Shown here: piece by piece, positions 7,194 to 15,181 of the stretch
Layout: the number at the start of each line of letters is the position of its first letter
How positions within the stretch are numbered: position 1 is the stretch's first letter
DNA from: Thiohalospira sp046546335
GTDB lineage: Bacteria > Pseudomonadota > Gammaproteobacteria > Thiohalospirales > Thiohalospiraceae
Assembly: GCF_046546335.1 (NCBI RefSeq)
Contig: NZ_JBKGYA010000020.1
Strand: one strand, 5' to 3'
DNA: 21,968 bases
Notes under the pieces: generated by a model
Database searches by the model: none
Seen by the model: only the letters and a program-made list of their open reading frames with translations
What the model was told of the DNA's origin: nothing
Made by a program: the position numbers and the translations under genes

Positions 7194-8539
7194 GCGCCCT
7201 CCCCCAGCCGGGAGATGGTCACCCGGAGCTTGCCGCTGGCGGTGGTGGGGAGCTCCTCCATGGCGCGGTAGATCACCTCCATGGCCTCGCCCCCCAGGAC
7301 CCGCCGGATCTCCGCCTCGATCCGCTCCTGGGCCGCCGGTGTGAATTCCGGTCCCAGGACGTAACGCACCTCCAGCCGGTCCAGCGCCTCCTGGACCACC
7401 TGGAAGCGGCGGACCCCCCCCACCCGCCGCATGACGTTGAAGAAGTACTCGCCGGGGATGGTCGCTCCGGAGGGGGTCCGGATGACGTCCAGGCTGCGCC
7501 CGTCCAGCCGCTCCAGCACCGGCAGGCCGCGACCGCAGGGGCAGCCGGCGCCCCCCGGCAGCCCCTGGTCGCCGTTGCGGTAGCGCACGAAGGGGAAGCC
7601 GAAGTTGTGCAGGTCGGTGATGGCGAGGTCGCCGCCCCCGGGCGCCGGCTGCCCGGCCCCGTCCACCGCCTCCACCACCAGGTGGTCGCTGTTGAGGTGC
7701 ATCCGCCCCTGCTCGCACTCCGAGGCGATGAGCATGAACTCCCGGCAGCCGTAGGTATTGAAGACCGGCGACCGGAAGGCCTCCTCGATGAGTTCGCGCT
7801 GGGCGGGATAGAGCTGCTCGGCGGCCGCCAGGACGCCATCCACCTGCGGCAGGGCCCGACCCTCGCGCAGGGCGTGGTCGGCCAGCGCCTGCAGCGGCGC
7901 CACGTAGCCGACGATGGCCCGCGGCCGGTAGCGCAGGAGCCGGCGGCGCAGGGACTCCAGGAGCGCCGGATCCATCCGGTTGATGTCGAACATCCGCCGG
8001 TTGAAGAAGCGATGGAAGGCCGCCTCCCGGAGCCGCTGCCGCCGGGTGAGATTGGCAGCCGGCGCCCCCCATAGGTAGGCCACCCGACGGCCCGGCGGCG
8101 CCCCGGCCCAGCTGTAGCCGCGGAACATCACCGCCAGCCGCCGCTGGTCGCTCTCCCGGGTGAAGCCGAAGTCCAGCGGCTCGCCGGTGGAGCCGCCGGT
8201 CTGCTTGTACAGCAGCTCCCCCTGCCAGCCCTCGGCGACGAAGGCATCCCGGTGCTCGCGGATGGCGGCCTTGTCCACGGTGGGCAGGTGGCGCAGGTCA
8301 CCGACGCCGGTGAATTCGTTGACATCCACCCCGGCCGCGGCCCAGGTCTCGCGATAGTAGGGGACCCGGCGCTGGCAGTGGTCCAGTAGCGCCCGCAGCT
8401 TCTGCCACTGGAGTTCGGCCAGCGCCTGGGGCGACCACCGTTGCTGTCGCTCGTACTCCCGCCACCAGCGGGCCGTCGATCCGCCGCGCAGTCGGTCGCG
8501 CAAAGGGAGCAGTACACGCTGGAACAGTCTCTCGTACAT
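7190..8539 (-). CDS. CapK/PaaK-type adenylate-forming enzyme
   Basis: A 449-residue member of the phenylacetate-CoA-ligase-like branch of the ANL superfamily. TGGSTGEPL (114-122) is the ATP phosphate-binding loop. NTYGCREFML holds the adenine-binding YGxxE-like motif, RYRNGDQG is the ribose-binding aspartate region, and TASGKLRV near the C-terminus supplies the late lysine. Homologues called CapK occur in capsule and exopolysaccharide clusters. They are thought to activate a carboxylic acid, but the substrate is usually undefined. No acyl carrier protein or acyltransferase is visible nearby, so the acceptor of the adenylate is open. The ATG at 8539 has GGAG 7 bases upstream and follows the flippase stop by 3 bases. 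Function in non-sugar decoration of the polymer is inference. Confidence 0.9.
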   Translation of the reverse strand: MYERLFQRVLLPLRDRLRGGSTARWWREYERQQRWSPQALAELQWQKLRALLDHCQRRVPYYRETWAAAGVDVNEFTGVGDLRHLPTVDKAAIREHRDAFVAEGWQGELLYKQTGGSTGEPLDFGFTRESDQRRLAVMFRGYSWAGAPPGRRVAYLWGAPAANLTRRQRLREAAFHRFFNRRMFDINRMDPALLESLRRRLLRYRPRAIVGYVAPLQALADHALREGRALPQVDGVLAAAEQLYPAQRELIEEAFRSPVFNTYGCREFMLIASECEQGRMHLNSDHLVVEAVDGAGQPAPGGGDLAITDLHNFGFPFVRYRNGDQGLPGGAGCPCGRGLPVLERLDGRSLDVIRTPSGATIPGEYFFNVMRRVGGVRRFQVVQEALDRLEVRYVLGPEFTPAAQERIEAEIRRVLGGEAMEVIYRAMEELPTTASGKLRVTISRLGEGA

Positions 8540-8542
8540 GGA

Positions 8543-10096
8543 TTACTCCGCCACGGCGGGGCGCGCCCCCACCCGATCGATAAGTGCCCCGCCCATGGGC
8601 AGGATCCGGCGCACGCCGCGCCGTTCCAGCTGCCGGCGAGCGGTCGCCAGATCCCCCGCGGACCAGCAGCCCAGGGGCAGACTGGCCAGGACATAGACGA
8701 GGACGAAGAGGGATCCGCCGATGAACAGCTCCGGAGCGGAAGGCAGCAGCCAGTGCAGGGGCCAGGCCACCAGGGCAGCCGGGAACACGGCACCCACGGC
8801 GCGCAGGGCCGGGCCGACAGGCAGCGAGGTTCGCAATTGCCGACGGCTCAGATTGAGGATGAATACGGCTGCGGCGATGTTGGTCACGGTAAAGGCCGCC
8901 ACCGCGCCGGCCAGCCCGAAGTGCCGGATCAGGAACCAGTCCAGCACCAGGGTTACCACGACCAGGACCAGATTCATGCGCAGCAGGATGTGCTGGCGAT
9001 CGGAGCTGATCTGGTAGCTGCTCCCCGCCGTGCTGAGCATGTGGATCGTGGTGGCTACCAGCAGGAAGGCCAGGGGGACGGCCGCCGCTCGAAAGTCGGG
9101 GCCGTAGAGCAGGGCCACCAGATTGTCGGCGTACATCGCCCCGCCCACCGCCAGGGGCAGACCCAGTAGCCAGAGGTAGCGCGTGGACTGGCGGAAGGTC
9201 CGCGCGGCCGTCGCCTCGTCCTGGGCCACGGCCCGCGCCATGGCGGGCAGGAGGATACTGCCCAGGATCCCGGGGACCAGGGTCGCCGCCGCCGTGGAGA
9301 GGGTGAAGGCGATGTTGAAGTAGCCGATGGCGGTGCTGTCGCTGAACAGCCGCAGGAAGAGCAGCTCCGACTGCTTGAAGACCAGGAAGGCCAGCAGGGA
9401 ATTGGCGGTGGCCAGCACGATGTGGCGGTGGAGCCGCGGCCGGAGTGCCTCCACCCTGCCGACGGCCCCCGCATCGGGCGCCGGGAGGCGTCGCAGGAAG
9501 ATCTGCAGCAGCCCGAGATAGGCCACCCCGGCCCCGGTGAAGATGGTCAGGAAGGTGGCCAGACCCGCCTCCGCGGCGGTGGCCGCCGCCACCGCCGCGG
9601 TATTGATCGGCGCCACCACCAGGATGGTCAGGGCGATGGAACGGAAATCTTCCCGCCCCTTGGCCAGGCCCTGCCGGAACATGTAGGACGCCTTGAAGGC
9701 GGTGGCCAGCAGCACCAGCCACAGCAGTTCCCCGGGCGCTCGGTTGGGCAGGATCGCATCCCCGAACAGGGCGATGACGCCGCCCCCCAGGGCCAGCAGC
9801 CCCCCCAGGGCAAAGCGGTGGAAGCGGTTGACCCGCCGGAAGAGCAGCCCCTCGGAGCCGCTGTCCCCCCGGCCGCGAAGTTCGGCGAGGAACTTGATGA
9901 GCGCAGTGGGCAGTCCGCCGTTGACTGCCAGCAGCGCCAGGTGGCTGATCCAGATGGCGAAGGCATAGACGCCGTAATCCTCCGGCCCCAGGGCACGGGC
10001 GATGAGGATCGACATCACCATGCCGAGGAAGTACTCGACGTACTTGCCCAGCGTCGCCCAGGCGGTATTGCGGAGCATGGAGACCGGCGCGTTCAT
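8543..10096 (-). CDS. Wzx-type polysaccharide flippase (MOP superfamily)
   Basis: A 517-residue, strongly hydrophobic protein with about 12-14 membrane segments. The N-terminal region (NTAWATLGKYVEYFLGMV, then ARALGPEDYGVYAFAI) is the hallmark start of polysaccharide-synthesis (Polysacc_synt/MATE-like) transporters: one helix, then the LGPEDYG loop. Such proteins flip lipid-linked oligosaccharide repeat units across the inner membrane. It is the only flippase candidate in the window and lies next to the polymerase/ligase gene, as expected for a Wzx/Wzy pathway. The start ATG makes an ATGA overlap with the upstream stop and is preceded by a G-rich run. The C-terminal 60 residues are soluble and basic (RRQLERRGVRR), after the last membrane segment. 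Confidence 0.92.
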   Translation of the reverse strand: MNAPVSMLRNTAWATLGKYVEYFLGMVMSILIARALGPEDYGVYAFAIWISHLALLAVNGGLPTALIKFLAELRGRGDSGSEGLLFRRVNRFHRFALGGLLALGGGVIALFGDAILPNRAPGELLWLVLLATAFKASYMFRQGLAKGREDFRSIALTILVVAPINTAAVAAATAAEAGLATFLTIFTGAGVAYLGLLQIFLRRLPAPDAGAVGRVEALRPRLHRHIVLATANSLLAFLVFKQSELLFLRLFSDSTAIGYFNIAFTLSTAAATLVPGILGSILLPAMARAVAQDEATAARTFRQSTRYLWLLGLPLAVGGAMYADNLVALLYGPDFRAAAVPLAFLLVATTIHMLSTAGSSYQISSDRQHILLRMNLVLVVVTLVLDWFLIRHFGLAGAVAAFTVTNIAAAVFILNLSRRQLRTSLPVGPALRAVGAVFPAALVAWPLHWLLPSAPELFIGGSLFVLVYVLASLPLGCWSAGDLATARRQLERRGVRRILPMGGALIDRVGARPAVAE

Positions 10097-11442
10097 CCCG
10101 CCCCCCGCAGAAGGACCTTGACGACGACGAAGAAGAAGGCCGCCAGACCCAGCGCACCCACCGCCGAGAGTTCGAGGATACGGGTCACCCCGATCGGTTC
10201 CAGGCTCCGTCCCCGGCGGTAGCCCAGGAAGACCGCGACGGAGATGGCCGCCATCAGGTAGAGCATGATGTTGTAGCTGCGGCTGAGGAAGAAGGTCGTG
10301 ACGGCGATCCCGACCCAGGCGATCAGCAGCGCACGAGCGAGATTGCGCCAGCGTTCGCCGTCGGGATCCGACTCCGGGTCGCCGTGCATCCCCCAGTGTC
10401 GGACCACCTGGATCAGCCCCCAGATCACGCTGACGAAGAAGGCGAGCCAGAAGGTCAGACCCACCAGCCCGGTCTCGGCCAGGACCAGCACCAGGGAGTT
10501 GTGGGCGGTGAGATCGACGAAGTCGGTGAATCGTCCCCAGCCGACGCCGGTCAGGGGGTTCCCCTGGAACAGTTGCAGGCCGTTGTACCAGGCCTCCACG
10601 CGGCCGTGGGCGGAGGACTCGCCGGGATCGAGGTCGGTAAACCGTTGCGGCAGCAGGACCATCATCAGGGGCAGGAAGAGCATGCCGAGGAACCCCGCCA
10701 GGCCCCAGCCATATCGCCGGGCGAAATAGACGCCGAGCACCGCCACGGTCGCCAGCAGCGTCCCCCGGGAGCCGGTGAGGTAGATCCCGTAGAACACCAC
10801 CGCGAGACCGGCGGCCAGGGCCAGCCGGAAAAGCCGGTTGGCGACATCCGACCAGAGGAAGAACGCCAGCGGGAGGGTCAGGACGAAGAACATCCCCAGA
10901 TCATTGGGATCATTGAAGAACCCGAGATAGCGGATACGCCCATGGATGGTGGTCTCCCCGGTCCAGCCGGCACCGGCGATATCCTGCTGGATCCCGTGGA
11001 CCGCCATGTAGACGCTGGCACCGAAGAGCAGGGTCAGGAACACCCGCTGCCGGGTCAGCGTGGTCACCGCGGTCGCCACCAGCAGGAAGAGCACGGCCGC
11101 GGGGAGAAAGGCCGTCAGGACATCGGGAATGCCTCCCAGCCAGCCCATGGCCACCCGGCTGAAGGCCATGGCCAGGACCAGGAAGAGCAGCAGCAGCGGC
11201 GATGGCGACCCGAAGTCCTTCTCCCGCGCCAGGAGCCACGCCAGTAGCGCCCCGCCCATGGCCGCCGGCATGAGGGGGATCCCCTGGAGCCCGGCCACGA
11301 ACTCGTGGGGTCGTGCCAGCAGAAGGACCGCGTACAGGAGGAGGAAGTGGAAGGGGCTGAAGGCCCACGCCAGCATCCCCACCAGCAGCGCCAGTCGGGG
11401 CACCACCTCCGCGTCCATGAAGTCGGCCCCCGGGCGATTCAC
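10093..11442 (-). CDS. Wzy/WaaL-type O-antigen polymerase or ligase
   Basis: A 449-residue polytopic membrane protein with about ten to twelve hydrophobic segments. The Wzy_C/O-antigen-ligase region is recognisable: TGSRGTLLA near the middle, then a periplasmic loop with AWYNGLQLFQGNPLTGVGWG and LTAHNSLVLVLAETGLVG, whose HNS..L..LAETG pattern is characteristic. It should either polymerise flipped repeat units or ligate glycan to an acceptor; sequence alone does not separate the two. As the only such gene seen next to the flippase, polymerase is the more likely role. The start is a GTG at 11442 overlapping the upstream stop (GTGA). An in-frame ATG at 11418 is possible but would lose the coupling. 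Confidence 0.9.
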   Translation of the reverse strand: MNRPGADFMDAEVVPRLALLVGMLAWAFSPFHFLLLYAVLLLARPHEFVAGLQGIPLMPAAMGGALLAWLLAREKDFGSPSPLLLLFLVLAMAFSRVAMGWLGGIPDVLTAFLPAAVLFLLVATAVTTLTRQRVFLTLLFGASVYMAVHGIQQDIAGAGWTGETTIHGRIRYLGFFNDPNDLGMFFVLTLPLAFFLWSDVANRLFRLALAAGLAVVFYGIYLTGSRGTLLATVAVLGVYFARRYGWGLAGFLGMLFLPLMMVLLPQRFTDLDPGESSAHGRVEAWYNGLQLFQGNPLTGVGWGRFTDFVDLTAHNSLVLVLAETGLVGLTFWLAFFVSVIWGLIQVVRHWGMHGDPESDPDGERWRNLARALLIAWVGIAVTTFFLSRSYNIMLYLMAAISVAVFLGYRRGRSLEPIGVTRILELSAVGALGLAAFFFVVVKVLLRGAG

Positions 11443-12458
11443 CGGAACACCTCCGGGCAGGCGACCATGGCGGAAAAGCGCGCCGGTGCCAGATAGCGCT
11501 CTACTCGCTGGCGGCGCAGGGCAAAGAGGTCCGAGTCCCGGCGCCGGTTGAACCCCGACACGTAGGCACAGGCCAGGCGGTATCCGGCCTCCCGCGCTGC
11601 CGCGCGGACCCGCTCATCGTGGGCCTGATGGCCGCCCACCGGATAGCTCAGGGTAGTTACCGGGGCACCGGTCAGCGCCTCCAGATCCCGCCGCGAATCG
11701 ATCAGTTCGCGCCGCAGCTCCCCGTCGCTGCAGGCCGTCAGCACCGGGTGGCTCACCGAGTGGGAGCCGATGGCCACGCCCCCGGCGACCAGCCCCCGGA
11801 TCTGTTCCCTGGTCAGGGGGCGGGCTGCCGGCTCCGGGGCCGGTGCCTGCCCCAGCACCCCCTGCCACTCCTCGATCTGGCGCCGCCGTTCGACCTCCGG
11901 AATCCGCTTGAGGTACCCCAGCGCCGCGCCGGCAGCCCGCCGTCGCTGGTCGTCACTGCCGAGGGGCCAGCCCTCCCCGGCCACCTCCAGCACCGGGGCC
12001 GGGCTGCGGCGGATCCGGCGAACGAGATCCTCGAACCAGAATGTCCCCTGCTGCCCCACGTAGCCACTGCTCACGAAGATGGTGGCCGGGATCCCGTGAC
12101 GCTGCAGCAGGGGCAGGGCCTCGGTGGCATTGTCCGCGAAGCCATCGTCGAAGGTCACCGCCACCGCGCGACGCGGCAGGCGCTGGCCCCGACTCCAGCG
12201 ACGCCAGACCTCGTCCAGCGGGACCGGCTGATAGTACCGCCGCAGCTCCGCCATCTGCGTATCGAAGACCTCCGGCGTGGCCGTGACCAGCTCCGGATCC
12301 CCCGGATAGGCCTCCTCGCGGCCCATATCCACCACGCGGTGATAGGCCAGGATGACCACCCCGTCGTTGAAGGCATGCCAGAGCCGGCCCAAAGGCCCCA
12401 GCAGGTGCCCCCGGGCCAGGAAGTCGGCCAGCCGGTCCCGCAGCCCGCCGGCCTTCAT
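11439..12458 (-). CDS. Polysaccharide deacetylase with N- and C-terminal extensions
   Basis: A 339-residue NodB-type deacetylase. An LAYHRVVD strand (37-44) precedes VTFDDGFADN (101-110; catalytic and metal Asp). GSHSVSHPVLT, about residue 215 onward, carries the HSxxH metal pair, and LSYPVGG matches the RxPxG-like third motif. AYHRV followed by TFDDG is typical of the long secreted or membrane-associated deacetylases and of deacetylases in exopolysaccharide loci. An insert of roughly 80 residues, rich in Arg and Glu, separates motifs one and two. No cleavable signal is obvious. It would remove acetyl groups from the polymer or its precursor. ATGA overlap with the upstream pseudo-amidotransferase gene and GTGA overlap with the next gene place it inside the operon. 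Confidence 0.93.
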   Translation of the reverse strand: MKAGGLRDRLADFLARGHLLGPLGRLWHAFNDGVVILAYHRVVDMGREEAYPGDPELVTATPEVFDTQMAELRRYYQPVPLDEVWRRWSRGQRLPRRAVAVTFDDGFADNATEALPLLQRHGIPATIFVSSGYVGQQGTFWFEDLVRRIRRSPAPVLEVAGEGWPLGSDDQRRRAAGAALGYLKRIPEVERRRQIEEWQGVLGQAPAPEPAARPLTREQIRGLVAGGVAIGSHSVSHPVLTACSDGELRRELIDSRRDLEALTGAPVTTLSYPVGGHQAHDERVRAAAREAGYRLACAYVSGFNRRRDSDLFALRRQRVERYLAPARFSAMVACPEVFR

Positions 12459-14095
12459 GCCGTCACCCCCACTCGCGTCCAGGGCTGCACGCCGGCCAGG
12501 TAGCGCCGTGCCCACACCTCCGTGGAGAGGACCGCCAGGAGCGCCGAGTACTCCACGGGCGCCAGGCGGTAACCCGCCAGCAGGCGCTGGCGCAACCGCC
12601 CCACCCGCTCCGGTTCGAAGAGCGAGCTGATTGCGAGGGAGGCCGGCGCCAGCAGATCCGCCAGTTCCTCCTGCCCGCCCGACAGGAAGCGGGAGGGATC
12701 CGTGATCGGGGCCGGCCTCCGGCAACGGGCAGAACGGCGCAGCATGGCCGGTTCCGGCTCCTCCATCGCGCTGACCACCGCCGGATCCAGCCAGGGATAG
12801 CGGACCTCGACCCCCCGGGCCCGCAACAGCGCCCCGGGGCTCGACCCCAGTTCCTGCAGTAGGGCGAGATGGCGCGCACGCCGATGGCCGGACCAGGAGG
12901 CGAAATCCGCCGGCAGCGCCGCCAGCAGCTCCTCCTCCGGGGGCTGCATCAGGGCCTCGCGATGACCCTCGGCCAGCAGGGTCCGTATACGACTGCGTTC
13001 CAGCCAGCGAGGACGGCAGGCAAAGGCGGCTTCCGCCGGCGCTTCCAGCCCGGCACCATAGAGGGCGCGGTAGCAGTCCGGCCCCGCCCGGCAGGGTCGG
13101 CTCCCGGGCCCCTCCGGCGCCAATCGCCCCAGGGTCGCAGCTCGCAGCCGGGACTCCGGCTGGCGGGCCCACCCCCGGCGCAGGGCCAGCTCTCGGAAGA
13201 ACGCCGCCTCGCCCCGGACGGCACGACCACCGGCCGCGAGGGCCACCCGGCTCTCCTCGCGCCCGGCCATCCCGCGCGCCAGGGCGGCCTCCTGCAGCGG
13301 TGCGGGATCCACGACCGGCCGCCCCAGGATGCCGACCGCCCATTCCAGGTCTCCGCGCTCGCCGCCATCCGGCGGCAGGAGCCGCGGCAGACCACGGCGT
13401 GCCGCAGCCCGTTCCAGGGGCGCACCGAGCCAGCCATCGAGGGCGGCCACCCCCTCGACGCCGGCAAGGGCGCCCTCCAGCGCGCCTGCCGCCTCTCCGG
13501 CGCCCTCTCTCCCCGGTGCCAGGAGAGGGGCTGCGAACGGCGCACTGCGCGCCCCGGTCACGTCGACTACCATCCACTGCCCCGGCGGGAGCTGCTCGAT
13601 CCCGGAGAAGACCGTCCGGGGCGGCACCGGTGCCCCCAGGGTGAAGAGCTGATCGAGGCCCACCGCATCGGCGGATCCCCCCTGCCCGAGCCCGGCCTGC
13701 AGGGCCTCCACCCGGGTGGCAAAGCCGAACCGGCCCCCCGCCGTGGTCAGATAGAGCGGCTCCAGGCCGTATCGATCCCGGGCCATGAGGAGCCGGCGGT
13801 TCCTGGCATCCCAGGCGGCCACGGCGAAGGGTCCGGCCCACCCCGTCAGGTATTCCTCGGGGCGCTCCCGTTCCAGCAGGGCCGCCGCCTCCGGCAAGGA
13901 GGGGCCGACGGCCACCACCCAGCCTCGCCCCGGCTCCTCGATCCGATGGAGGACACCATCGGTAGCCACGGCGATGCCCGGCTCCACCAGGGTACGGGCG
14001 TTCGGGCCCAGCGCCGCCGCCATCCGCTCGGCCTCCTCGGTCCGTGGCGGGGCCACGTGGCGCTGCATGGGCAGGAAACCGGCAAAGCCCGCCAT
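12455..14095 (-). CDS. Degenerate asparagine-synthetase-like (amidotransferase) protein
   Basis: A 546-residue homologue of glutamine-dependent asparagine synthetases, such as the XrtA-locus amidotransferases. The glutaminase-like half is visible: MAGFAGF at the start, FAVAAWDARNRRLLMARDRYGLEPLY (90-115) read in two parts, GGRFGFATRVEAL and PPRTVFSGIEQLPPGQ. The nucleophile expected at position 2 (MCG in active enzymes) is Ala. The synthetase half has no SGGxDS pyrophosphatase loop; residues about 217-226 read AALDGWLGAP. The later LSGxGxDExxGGY signature is replaced by LAAGGRAVRGEAAF. The frame is uninterrupted and the gene is translationally coupled on both sides, so this looks like a maintained pseudoenzyme rather than a decaying pseudogene. 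A GTG at 14098 would add one residue and does not restore a Cys. The role is unknown; a scaffold or regulator of polymer export is one guess. Confidence 0.88.
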   Translation of the reverse strand: MAGFAGFLPMQRHVAPPRTEEAERMAAALGPNARTLVEPGIAVATDGVLHRIEEPGRGWVVAVGPSLPEAAALLERERPEEYLTGWAGPFAVAAWDARNRRLLMARDRYGLEPLYLTTAGGRFGFATRVEALQAGLGQGGSADAVGLDQLFTLGAPVPPRTVFSGIEQLPPGQWMVVDVTGARSAPFAAPLLAPGREGAGEAAGALEGALAGVEGVAALDGWLGAPLERAAARRGLPRLLPPDGGERGDLEWAVGILGRPVVDPAPLQEAALARGMAGREESRVALAAGGRAVRGEAAFFRELALRRGWARQPESRLRAATLGRLAPEGPGSRPCRAGPDCYRALYGAGLEAPAEAAFACRPRWLERSRIRTLLAEGHREALMQPPEEELLAALPADFASWSGHRRARHLALLQELGSSPGALLRARGVEVRYPWLDPAVVSAMEEPEPAMLRRSARCRRPAPITDPSRFLSGGQEELADLLAPASLAISSLFEPERVGRLRQRLLAGYRLAPVEYSALLAVLSTEVWARRYLAGVQPWTRVGVTA

Positions 14096-15174
14096 CACGG
14101 CCTCTCCTGCCGGCGGCGAAGACCCATCCAGCCGCTGCGATCACTGGAGTCCCGGGCGTCGACACCCGGATCGTCGTCCTCGGACTCATCGACCGGCTGG
14201 ACCGCCTCACCTCCTGCCTCCGGGGCATCCAGCAGCGCCTCCAGCCGCTCCCGACCGGCGCGGAGTTCGTCCCGGATCTCCCCCAGCGCCTCGACCAGGC
14301 GTTCACCCAGTTCACCCAGGGCGCCCTCGGTCCCGCCCACCGGCGCCGAGCCCTGCGCCCGCTCGACATACGGCCGCCAGCCCAGCTCCGCGATGGCCTC
14401 GTCCACCGAGGTTACCCCTGGCCACTGCCGGCCCTCGCCGTAGGCGATCATCAGGGCCGTATCGCACAGGACATTGACCAGCCGCGGGACGCCCCCGGTG
14501 AACTCGTGGACCCGCTGGCAGGCGCTGCTATCGAAGAGGTCGGGGTCGCCCCCGGCGACGCGAAGGCGATGGGCGACATAGGCGGCCATCTCCTCCGGCT
14601 CCAGCGGGGTGAGATGCATCCGCAGCCGCACCCGCTGGAGGAACTGGTCCATGCCGGGACCGTCCAGGAGATCACCCAGCTCCGGCTGGCCCACCAGCAG
14701 CACGTGCAGGCGGCGCCCGCGCCCGCCACCGAACTCGGTGAGCAGGCGCAGCTCCTCCAGGGCGTCCCGTCCCAGGGCCTGGGCCTCGTCCACCACCACC
14801 AGGGAGATCCGGCCATCGCGATAGTTCGCCTCCAGATGGGCCGTGATCGCCTCGATGTAGTGGAGACGATTACCCTCGAAGGCCGGGATCCCGAGGCGGC
14901 TGGCCAGGCTCTGGAGCAGTTCCAGGGGCTCCATCCGCGTTCGCGCCAGCCGGGCGATCTCCACCTCGTCGCCCAGCCCTCCCAGGAAGTCCTCGACCAG
15001 GGTGGTCTTGCCGGTTCCCACATCGCCGGTCACCACCACGAACCCGCCCTCGCGGAACAGGGCGTACTCCATGAAGGTCCGGGCGCGCCGGTGGCCCGGG
15101 GAGAGATAGAGGTACTCCGTATCCGGATCCAGCCGGAACGGCTCGTCTGTCAGTCCGAAGTGTTCCAGATACAT
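14095..15174 (-). CDS. ExeA/GspA-like AAA ATPase, XrtA-locus type
   Basis: A 359-residue AAA ATPase. It opens MYLEHFGLTDEPFRLDPD, the signature start of ExeA-like ATPases. Walker A is GDVGTGKTT (50-58), Walker B is LVVVDEAQAL (about 125-134), and a sensor-like LVGQPELGDLL and a FTGGVPRLVNVLC segment follow. Homologues of this length in exopolysaccharide loci are annotated as XrtA/PEP-CTERM-system-associated ATPases (TIGR03015). The family is thought to help build or open envelope-spanning export machinery. The last 90 residues (LGELGERLVEALGEIRDEL, then an acidic tail) look coiled-coil and disordered. The ATG at 15174 has GGGAG 4 bases upstream and follows the stop of the beta-barrel gene by 7 bases. 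Both nucleotide-binding motifs are intact, unlike the CpsD-like protein of the same operon. Confidence 0.94.
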   Translation of the reverse strand: MYLEHFGLTDEPFRLDPDTEYLYLSPGHRRARTFMEYALFREGGFVVVTGDVGTGKTTLVEDFLGGLGDEVEIARLARTRMEPLELLQSLASRLGIPAFEGNRLHYIEAITAHLEANYRDGRISLVVVDEAQALGRDALEELRLLTEFGGGRGRRLHVLLVGQPELGDLLDGPGMDQFLQRVRLRMHLTPLEPEEMAAYVAHRLRVAGGDPDLFDSSACQRVHEFTGGVPRLVNVLCDTALMIAYGEGRQWPGVTSVDEAIAELGWRPYVERAQGSAPVGGTEGALGELGERLVEALGEIRDELRAGRERLEALLDAPEAGGEAVQPVDESEDDDPGVDARDSSDRSGWMGLRRRQERP

Positions 15175-15181
15175 GGTCTCC

